Below are positions 57,393-64,000 of a stretch of 64,000 bases of DNA, one piece after another. The position numbers and the translations under genes were made by a program. The stretch covers positions 1 through 64,000 of the forward strand of contig JDUB01000018.1 in NCBI GenBank assembly GCA_000771265.1. The letters are read 5' to 3'. Source of the stretch: Bifidobacterium thermophilum DSM 20210 (GTDB lineage: Bacteria; Actinomycetota; Actinomycetes; Actinomycetales; Bifidobacteriaceae). The notes beneath the pieces are model-generated. The model did no database searches. It had not been told where the DNA came from and saw only the letters and a program-made list of their open reading frames with translations. Positions within the stretch are counted from its first letter, which is position 1; each line of letters opens with the position of its first letter.

Positions 57393-58718
57393 TCAGCAGC
57401 CTGCCGCGGTCATCGCTTTGTCAAGCCGGGCGACGCCTTCGGCCGCTTCCTCGGCGCTGATTACGCAAGGCGGGGTCACGTGGATGCGGTTGTTGTGCAC
57501 GCCGAGCACCAGGTTCAGTTTGTCTGCCTCCGCCACGATCCGCTGCATACTGGCGTCATCAAGCGGCTCTTTGGTTGTCCGGTCGGCGACCAGTTCCACC
57601 GCCCAGAACACGCCTTTGCCGCGGACTTCGCCGATGGCGGGATGATGCTCGGCAAGCGCCTGAAGACCCGGCCCGAGCACGTCTTGGCCGACATTGTGAG
57701 CGTTGTCGACGATATGCTCGCGTTCCATCGCCTCCTGCGCGGCCACAATCGCGCCCATCGCCAGCGGGTGTCCGGAATATGTGAGGCCGCCCGGGAACAC
57801 GACGTCGTCGAAATACTTGGCGACCGGGTCGGACATGATTACGCCGCCAGCCGGGACATACCCGGAATTGCACCCCTTGGCGAAGGTGATGATATCCGGC
57901 GTGTAATCGTAGTCGTCGAGCGCGAACCAGAATCCGGTTCGCCCGAAGCCGGCCATCACTTCGTCGGTGATCATCAGAATGCCGTATTTACGGGTGATTT
58001 CGCGCACACCCTTGAAATAATCCTTCGGCGGGATGATGATGCCCGCGGTGCCGGGAATGGATTCGAGCAGTACGGCGGCGATGGTGTCCGGCCCCTCGAA
58101 CTGAATCACATGCTCGAGATGAGTGAGCGCGCGCTCGCATTCCTCCTCCTGCGTGGTGGCGAAGAATTCGGAACGGTACAGGTACGGTGTGAAGAAGTGG
58201 ACGTGGCCGCGTGCGTAATCGTTCGGTTTGCGCCGCCAGTCGCCGGTCGCGCTGATTGCCGCGCCCGTATTGCCGTGGTAGCAGCGGTAGGAGGAGAGGA
58301 TCTTGTCGCGCCCGGTGACCAGACGCGCCGCGCGCATGGCGTTCTCGTTCGCGTCGGCGCCGGCGTTCGTGAAGAACACCTTGTCGAACCCTTGAGGTGC
58401 GCGGCGTGCAACAAGCGAGGCTGCCCGTCCGCGGGCGAGGTTCGCGTAGTCGGGGCCGATGGTGGCGAGCAATTCGGCCTGTTGCTTGATGCCTTCGACG
58501 ACCGCGGGGTGCTGGTAGCCGATATTCACGTTGACCTGCTGGCTGGTGAAGTCCAGCATCTCGCGGCCATCCGCGTAGTTGAGCCACACGCCGTGGCCGG
58601 TGACCACCTCGGTTGGGTGGAGGTTGCGCTGTGCGTGCCAGGAGTGGAAAACGTGCGCGCGGTCCAACGCGTAGGCGTCGTCCCAGATCGTCTCATCTGC
58701 CGAGCAATCGTGTCCCAT
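57393..58718 (-). CDS. Class III PLP-dependent aminotransferase
   Basis: A 441-residue fold-type I aminotransferase of the omega-amino acid group. It has the substrate entry WLNYADGREMLDF, the cofactor-phosphate region FFTNAGADANENAMR, DEVMAGFGRTG with the PLP-binding Asp, and the Schiff-base Lys in TFAKGCNSGYVPAGG. The substrate is unknown. The ATG at 58718 follows AAAGGAC. The SDR gene lies downstream and a MocR regulator is divergent upstream, an arrangement typical of MocR-controlled aminotransferases. Confidence 0.9.
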   Translation of the reverse strand: MGHDCSADETIWDDAYALDRAHVFHSWHAQRNLHPTEVVTGHGVWLNYADGREMLDFTSQQVNVNIGYQHPAVVEGIKQQAELLATIGPDYANLARGRAASLVARRAPQGFDKVFFTNAGADANENAMRAARLVTGRDKILSSYRCYHGNTGAAISATGDWRRKPNDYARGHVHFFTPYLYRSEFFATTQEEECERALTHLEHVIQFEGPDTIAAVLLESIPGTAGIIIPPKDYFKGVREITRKYGILMITDEVMAGFGRTGFWFALDDYDYTPDIITFAKGCNSGYVPAGGVIMSDPVAKYFDDVVFPGGLTYSGHPLAMGAIVAAQEAMEREHIVDNAHNVGQDVLGPGLQALAEHHPAIGEVRGKGVFWAVELVADRTTKEPLDDASMQRIVAEADKLNLVLGVHNNRIHVTPPCVISAEEAAEGVARLDKAMTAAGC

Positions 58719-58761
58719 GATGTGTCCTTTCCTAGGATGGGTTCCGGCGTCGGGCCGGCTG

Positions 58762-58836
58762 TGTTCATTTGGCATCGCATGTGACGCCATGTGACGTTGC
58801 AATTGGCATTGTGGGCAATGAACATTTCGCGTTTTA
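58762..58836. promoter_or_regulatory. Candidate MocR operator in the divergent promoter region
   Basis: ATGTGACG occurs twice as a direct repeat 10 bp apart (58779, 58789), flanked by TGTTCAT (58762) and ATGAACA (near 58828) in inverted orientation. GabR-type MocR regulators usually bind direct repeats; assignment here is inference. Confidence 0.4.
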
Positions 58837-58959
58837 CGTGGACATTTCCTGTTGTGCATCGTCTTGAAACACCGGAATAACCGCGATTGGCGATACTAGG
58901 CGTGTCATATGAAGCGTGTGCGCGTGGGCCGCGGAGAGTGCAGAAGGTGAGAAGGCGAA

Positions 58960-61326
58960 ATGATCACAGACAATAAGCACAATGATTCGAGGATTCGTCA
59001 TCCGGACGATGTTAAGCCCGGTGCCGGCAGCGGCAGCGGACTGGTAGATTCCCGTGATTCCAGTGACTCCTTTGCCCTCCAAGGTCCACAGCAATCTCAG
59101 GGCGGGCAGGAGCCCGATGATTCCGCGGGAACTCCCGTGTTGGCCGGCGCTGCGGATCGTGGCATGTCCGGCATCCGGGCGGGGCATACGCTGGTCGTCG
59201 AGGCCGAGCGTCTTGCAGGATTCGTCCGTACCCAGACCGCGAGGGCTACTCCGCAACGCATTGTCGAATCGCTGACCACGTTGGTCTCCACTGAAGTTTT
59301 GCCTGAAGGAACCCGTCTGCCGACCGTTCGCGCACTTGCGGCGGCACTTCGCGTGAGTCCGGCCACGGTTTCCGCCGCGTATCATATGCTCGCCCGTTCG
59401 GGGGTCATCCATTCGCGGGGTAGGGCGGGCACGTTCGTGCTTCCGCAGGCGCTGTCCGAAGTAAACATTCCGCCGGCCTCGGCTGCGTCATTCGCGGGAG
59501 GCGCGGATGGCTGGGGAGCGCGTACGGCCATGCCTTCGGTGGCGGGTGCCCGAGCCGTGTTCGACATGTCTGATGCGGGCCAAATCCTTGAGATGCCGGG
59601 CGATGAGGAAGAATCCAGTCAACATAACAGCGAAGATGCTGGACTCGACGTAGAGCGTGATGCCGGACGGGCGGCCGGGCGTGCTGACGGAATGGACGAC
59701 GGAATGAGCGAGGGGTATGCCGACGGATGTGATGCCGGGCCGAATTATGGTCGAAAATCCGGGCGAAATACCGGCGTGTCCGCTTCTCGCACATCGGGCG
59801 CCAGCGCGTCCGGATTCGACAGGCGTGCATCCGGTCAAATGCGAGGCTTCGCCGCCGTCCACGCCCCGGTCATCGACTTGTCCCGCGGAACTCCGGATAA
59901 TACGCTTCTGCCGCCAATCCGCCCATATTTGGCCCGGCTCGGCAACCGGCGGGCATTTGTGAACTCGTACTCCGGGCCGACAATTCTGCCGATGTTGGAG
60001 GAGGAATTGCGCGGCGATTGGCCGTATGATCCGCAGGCGATGACCATGGTGTCCGGCGCGGGGGATGGGCTTGCGCTTGCCATCGCCACATTTGTGCGCC
60101 ATGGCGATGTCGTGATTGTCGAATCGCCCACATACCCGTTCATTCTTGATGTGCTGCGCGAAAGCGGGGCAATCGCCGTCGGCGTGCCGGTTGATGCGGA
60201 AGGCATGGATCCCAATCTTTTGTTCGAGGTGCTGGAGCGTTTCAGCCCGTCCGCGGGGTCGACGCACGACCAGGGCCGTCGCATCGGCATGATCATCATC
60301 CAGCCGCGGGCGCAGAATCCCACAGGTATCAGCTATACGCCCCAGCGGTTGTCGGTGATCGCCCGGGTGCTGCGCATGTGGGAGCAGGAAGCCGCGGGGC
60401 GCGAGATTCCGCCGATTCTCGAGGATGATAGCAGCGGCATGGTCGCTGATGTATTCGCGGTGTCCCTAGGGTCCCTGTTGCCTGACCGGGTGATTCATAT
60501 CCGCAGTTTTTCGAAGTCGCATGGCCCCGATTTGCGGCTTGCGGCGTTGTCGGGGACGCGTGAAGCGGTTGATGCGATTGTGGAGCGGCGACGGCTGGGA
60601 GCCGGCTGGGTGAGTCGGTTCTTGCAGGAGCTGCTGTGCGAGATGCTTGCGGATCGTCAAGCGTATTCGACCATTGCAGGCGCACGCCACACGTATGCGC
60701 TCAGGCGCAAGACGATGGCTGCGCTGCTGGAGCGTTTCGGGATGCAAACCGTGCCGGGCAGCGGATTCAATATGTGGTTGCCGGTGCGCGATCCGGCTGC
60801 GGCGAGGCGGGTTCTCGCGCAGGAGCATATCCGTGTGGCGGAAGGCGGACGGTTTCTGCCGGAATTCCGCGTCTCAGCAAGTGATGACGATTCGCGTGTG
60901 CAGGAGTGTGTGATCGGCGGCGACGATTGGGTGGATGGTGGAATCGTCGGGAGCGATGTGATTGCTGGGGTTGTAGGTGTTGAGAGGACTGCGGGCGTTG
61001 ATGTCGCTGGTGCTGGCGGTGACGCTGAGGTTGGTGGTGTTGCTGGGACTGGTGGGGTCAGCGCTGCCAGTGTCGGGGATGCTGGTTGCAGAGCTGGTCG
61101 CGAAATCGGTGACGCCGCCTATCATGTCGCCGACACCGCAGGCATCGGAACTGTTGGAGCAGGCGGTTTCAGCCGTGCTTCGACTATTGGTATTGATGGC
61201 GCGGCCGCAACGTTGCTGACCGATGCGGGCGTCACCCAAGGCAATGCGATGCGAGTGACGATTTCGCAACCCGAAGCGATCACCGAGCGCGTCGCCCAAT
61301 GCCTGGTCCAAGCTGCAACTGCCTGA
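58960..61326 (+). CDS. MocR/GabR-type regulator (GntR wHTH fused to aminotransferase fold)
   Basis: A 788-residue protein. Residues ~85-160 are a GntR-type winged helix (RIVESLTTLVSTEVLPEGTRLPTVRALAAALRVSPATVSAAYHML). From ~300 it is an aminotransferase class I fold with PTYPFILDVLRESGA, QPRAQNPTGISYTP, and SFSKSHGPDLR, where Lys519 is the PLP lysine. Two segments lie outside the family: residues ~165-295 (Asp/Gly/Ser-rich linker) and ~640-760 (Gly/Val/Ala-rich, with GDA/GVAG repeats) inside the C-terminal domain. It probably controls the divergent aminotransferase-SDR genes. Confidence 0.88.
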   Translation: MITDNKHNDSRIRHPDDVKPGAGSGSGLVDSRDSSDSFALQGPQQSQGGQEPDDSAGTPVLAGAADRGMSGIRAGHTLVVEAERLAGFVRTQTARATPQRIVESLTTLVSTEVLPEGTRLPTVRALAAALRVSPATVSAAYHMLARSGVIHSRGRAGTFVLPQALSEVNIPPASAASFAGGADGWGARTAMPSVAGARAVFDMSDAGQILEMPGDEEESSQHNSEDAGLDVERDAGRAAGRADGMDDGMSEGYADGCDAGPNYGRKSGRNTGVSASRTSGASASGFDRRASGQMRGFAAVHAPVIDLSRGTPDNTLLPPIRPYLARLGNRRAFVNSYSGPTILPMLEEELRGDWPYDPQAMTMVSGAGDGLALAIATFVRHGDVVIVESPTYPFILDVLRESGAIAVGVPVDAEGMDPNLLFEVLERFSPSAGSTHDQGRRIGMIIIQPRAQNPTGISYTPQRLSVIARVLRMWEQEAAGREIPPILEDDSSGMVADVFAVSLGSLLPDRVIHIRSFSKSHGPDLRLAALSGTREAVDAIVERRRLGAGWVSRFLQELLCEMLADRQAYSTIAGARHTYALRRKTMAALLERFGMQTVPGSGFNMWLPVRDPAAARRVLAQEHIRVAEGGRFLPEFRVSASDDDSRVQECVIGGDDWVDGGIVGSDVIAGVVGVERTAGVDVAGAGGDAEVGGVAGTGGVSAASVGDAGCRAGREIGDAAYHVADTAGIGTVGAGGFSRASTIGIDGAAATLLTDAGVTQGNAMRVTISQPEAITERVAQCLVQAATA

Positions 61327-61417
61327 GCTAGGGCGGTGAGGCCTTTCGCAACCATCCCGGATCTCATCCCAGCCGCCTCCCGATGATGTCCCTTGGCCCC
61401 AACCGCAAACTCCCCAC

Positions 61418-61738
61418 TGTGTGAGTCAATCCTCACACGATGGCCGTTCTGTGGGTCCGGTTGACCGGTTTCTGCCGTCGGAAGGGCCAGTGTGTGAGTC
61501 GATCCTCACACACTCGCCCTTTGGCTGGTCCGGATGATTGGTTTCAGTCGTTGGAAGGGTCGTTGTATGAGTCAATCCTCACACGATGACCCTTTGGAAT
61601 GCCGGTACTGCTAGTCCCGACCGCCGGCATGGTCATTGTGTGAGCTGATCCTCACAAACTCGCCCTTTGACTGGCCCGCGTGGCCGATTCCGGTTACTTG
61701 TCAGGCCATTGTGCGAGCCAATCCTCACATAGTGGAGC
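61418..61738. repeat. Five-unit array of TGTGTGAG-N6-CTCACACA, exact 73-bp period
   Basis: Inverted-repeat cores start at 61418, 61491, 61564, 61637 and 61710, all exactly 73 bp apart. Arms extend outward in some units (GGTCATTGTGTGAG and CTCACACGATGACC). The ~39-bp spacers are diverged copies of each other (spacers 1 and 2 are clearly similar). The same core forms the two-unit array at 36-132. The array follows the MocR gene by about 90 bp. Confidence 0.85.
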
Positions 61739-61820
61739 CTCTGCGCTCCCATCCACTGCGACCTGTGTCGGCTCGGCGCGGGCGTTCGCATTCTTGTGGT
61801 ACCGGAACTCCGGCATCTCG

Positions 61821-61990
61821 TTTATCTGTAGTACCTCGCGGACCGCATCTCAGCTATCTGTGTTCGCATATGCCTGATACCGCGAGTACAATCCGCGGAA
61901 AATCAACGACCCTACTGCAGGTATCTGCGGGTGACGAACACAGATAAGCGAGATAGCTTCCGGCAGGTACTACAGATACGGCAGATAGCC
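61821..61990. repeat. Two-part inverted repeat of TATCTGTAGTACCT and TATCTGTGTTCG
   Basis: TATCTGTAGTACCTCG (61823) and TATCTGTGTTCG (61855) are 32 bp apart on the plus strand. On the right, CGAACACAGATA (about 61936-61945) and AGGTACTACAGATA (about 61966-61978) repeat them in reverse complement with similar spacing, so a 45-bp module is present in both orientations. The rest of 61740-62472 holds no supported gene; a CAAGCYCAGG-type short repeat lies at 62360-62410. Confidence 0.65.
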
Positions 61991-62472
61991 ACACCGTATA
62001 GTACTCCGTTGTACCAAGCCGAATCCCGTCAGGCTTCGACTCCACCGCATTCACGCCCCACCGCCCCAGCCCCTGCAACACTCACGTCCCACAAAACTAC
62101 GACCGCATCACACCTAGGCCCCGCCAAACGCAGCCCCTGCAACCCCCGCCCAGTCAAACCACCCCCGAAACACGATTGTGCGCTGATGGTTACGCACCGC
62201 CCCGTCCGGCAACAGCGATGTTGCCCAAGAGGAACGGCGGAGAAATGTTCAATCCGCACAATGGTGCGCAACGCAACACCCCGGTATTGCACCGGAAACC
62301 ATCATCTGGCGCAAACCGCTATCGATGAGACGCGCGTTTGATGCCGATGATTCGAATCGGCTCGAACACAAGCCCAGGCTCAAGCCCAAGCTCGAGCACA
62401 AGCTCAGGCATCAGTTTGATACCGGTTCCCGGGGAGGCGGATTGTTTGGGAAGCAGAAGAAAGGAAGCTATC

Positions 62473-63861
62473 ATGACTGGATTCACAGATACCGGGCATG
62501 CGATGAACAATACCGCAGCAGGCCACGAAGCAGGCCATGCGTCAAGCCCGGACAACGAGCGGTTCAACCGCAAACACCACCACGCACGCATGCGTCGCCG
62601 CCGCTCCGCTCGCACGGCGACGATGCGCGCGACCGCACTGTTCGCCGCCGCCGCGTTCGGTCTGTCCGGCCTCGCTGCCTGCGGCTCGGGGGCATCCTCG
62701 TCATCAGGCTCATCCTCAGCCGATTCCGGGGCGTTGATGCTCGGCGGCTTCTTCCCTGAGACTGGCAGCCTGTCATACCTCGGCCCCGATACGGTCGCAG
62801 CGTTCAAGCTCGCCGTCAAGGATGTCAATGCGGCAGGCGGCGTGCTCGGCAAAGACGTGAACACCGCCATCGCCGATTCCTCAGACGCCGACCACGCCGA
62901 CCAGAACACCTCCGGTGTGCAGTCGTTGCTCGCCAAGAAGCCGGGCGTCATCATCGGCTCGCCGTCCAGTTCGGTGACCAAGAACATCTACAAGCAGGCT
63001 TCCGGTTCCAAGGTCCCGGTTATTTCGGTCGGCGCCACATCGCCCAGCCTGTCCGGCATCGACGAGTATTTCTTCCGCACAATCGCCCCTGACGGCGTGC
63101 AGGGCGCGGTGATGGGCAACGTCATCGAACAAGATGGCGTGCAAAATCTCGCCATCGCGGTGTTCAACGACGAATACGGCACTGGGCTGCGCAAGGTGAT
63201 CGTCAATACGCTCGCCGACAGCAATGTCAATATCGTCTACGGCAAGACCGAGACCTTCGACCCGACGGAGACGAATTTCTCGTCACTGGTGACCACGCTG
63301 AAAGCCTCCCACCCCGACGCAATTCTGGTGATTGCCTTCGATCAGACCAAAGCACTGGTCAAGGAAATGATCAGCCAAGGCATCGATACCAACAAGCTGT
63401 ACCTGACTGATGGCAACACCCAGGATTATTCGGGCGATTTCGACCCCGGCGTGCTCAAGGGCGATGCCGCAACGATTCCAGGCGCCGAAGCGAGTGACGA
63501 GTTCCAAAAACGCATCAAGTCCATTGATTCGTCGGTCAAGAACTTCACGTATGCGGCTGAAACCTATGACGCAGTAGTATTGTCCGCGCTCGCTGCCCAG
63601 AAGGGTGGCGCGGTTGACGGCGCGACGATCAAGGACAATCTGCCTGCGGTCTCCGGTGCGGATGGCGGCACGAAGTGCAAGAGCTACAAGGAGTGCCTGG
63701 CGCTGATCAAGGGCGGCAAATCCATTCAGTACCAAGGTTTGACCGGCATCGGCCCGTTCAACAAGGACCATGATCCGTCGAGCGCCAACATCGGCGTCTA
63801 CAAGTTCGACGGCGATAACAAGCCGGTCTTCGACCACTTGCAATCCGGCAAGGTGGCGTGA
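62473..63861 (+). CDS. ABC transporter substrate-binding lipoprotein, branched-chain amino acid (LivJ-like)
   Basis: A 462-residue lipoprotein. A ~40-residue His/Asp-rich leader and basic stretch (RMRRRRSARTATMR) precede a hydrophobic signal and the lipobox LAAC, with Cys70 as the likely lipid anchor. The mature part is a type I periplasmic-binding fold of the Leu/Ile/Val receptor family (LGGFFPETGSLSYLGPDTVAAFKLAVKDVNAAGGVLG, then IIGSPSSSVTKN, VFNDEYGTGL). Permease and ATPase genes probably follow beyond the window. The ATG at 62473 follows AAAGGAAGC. Confidence 0.9.
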   Translation: MTGFTDTGHAMNNTAAGHEAGHASSPDNERFNRKHHHARMRRRRSARTATMRATALFAAAAFGLSGLAACGSGASSSSGSSSADSGALMLGGFFPETGSLSYLGPDTVAAFKLAVKDVNAAGGVLGKDVNTAIADSSDADHADQNTSGVQSLLAKKPGVIIGSPSSSVTKNIYKQASGSKVPVISVGATSPSLSGIDEYFFRTIAPDGVQGAVMGNVIEQDGVQNLAIAVFNDEYGTGLRKVIVNTLADSNVNIVYGKTETFDPTETNFSSLVTTLKASHPDAILVIAFDQTKALVKEMISQGIDTNKLYLTDGNTQDYSGDFDPGVLKGDAATIPGAEASDEFQKRIKSIDSSVKNFTYAAETYDAVVLSALAAQKGGAVDGATIKDNLPAVSGADGGTKCKSYKECLALIKGGKSIQYQGLTGIGPFNKDHDPSSANIGVYKFDGDNKPVFDHLQSGKVA

Positions 63862-64000
63862 TTTCGGCGATACGCTCGGGTGACGGCGACAAGTTGCGCA
63901 GGCAGCTTGCCGCCGTTCGCTTGTTTGTTGGGGTTGTTGACGGTGTGATTTGGGTTGTTGGGAAGATCGGGTTGGTTCATGCAGCGGCCGGGATTCGTTG

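Noticed and set aside
61418..61738. CRISPR array (34-bp palindromic repeat with ~39-bp spacers)
   Set aside because: Dimensions fit, but the repeats are degenerate, spacers 1 and 2 are diverged copies of each other, and no cas genes are present.

Overview
The window looks like a chromosomal segment of a high-GC Gram-positive bacterium, most likely a Bifidobacterium. The reasons are the GC-rich coding sequence, zinc-binding forms of L28 and L32, a SepIVA-like gene beside a YceD/DUF177 gene, RNase III and CoaD, a DUF3039 protein, and the tight rpsP-khpA-rimM order. I see no prophage, transposase, integrase or CRISPR array. Most of the window is conserved housekeeping sequence.

Layout. 0-9.5 kb: a small MscS-type channel, a DUF2974 lipase-like protein, a TetR regulator, a CmpB-like membrane protein, aspartate ammonia-lyase, and an MFS transporter downstream of a PfkB-family kinase homologue. 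9.7-17.3 kb: rpmB, recG, rsmD, a nitroreductase, trmD and a DUF4190 protein. 17.4-23.8 kb, minus strand: rpsP-khpA-rimM, a membrane-anchored EEP phosphatase-like protein, ffh and cysS. 23.8-26.8 kb: a class I glutamine amidotransferase and an ABC-F ATPase. 27-33.9 kb, minus strand: coaD, the sepIVA-like gene, DUF177, rpmF, rnc, ilvB and ilvN. 34.1-39.7 kb: DUF3039, pncB, a Pr6Pr membrane protein, rph, an XTP/dITP pyrophosphatase and an AEC transporter. 40.3-42.5 kb: tRNA-Thr, tRNA-Leu and a 1.8-kb gene-poor stretch with one well-formed 32-codon gene. 42.5-48.7 kb: a mannose-1-phosphate guanylyltransferase, pgi, rplS with an attenuator-like leader, lepB and rnhB. 48.9-56.4 kb: a LacI regulator, a CydDC-like fused ABC exporter and a DUF4012 membrane protein. 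56.5-61.3 kb: an aminotransferase-SDR pair diverging from a MocR-type regulator. 62.5-63.9 kb: a branched-chain amino-acid binding lipoprotein.

The least explained content lies between genes. Several families of inverted repeats recur in intergenic gaps. Five arrays whose cores differ share a 72-73 bp period (36-132; 10476-10735; 41653-41818; 45661-45765; 61418-61738). Others have about 51-52 bp spacing (10031-10325; 13298-13386; 21842-21932; parts of 41984-42277). There is also a perfect-period 5 x 23 bp direct repeat at 6521-6635 and a three-copy hairpin family (18870, 21942, 40116). Spacers within an array are diverged copies of each other, so these are not CRISPR arrays. Spacings of about 52 and 73 bp are close to 5 and 7 helical turns, which would put the cores on one DNA face; that is inference.

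A second theme is low-complexity insertions inside otherwise conserved proteins (TrmD, RecG, the MocR regulator, the DUF2974 protein) and long disordered tails (RNase III, S16). The PfkB-family protein lacks the catalytic Asp of its family.
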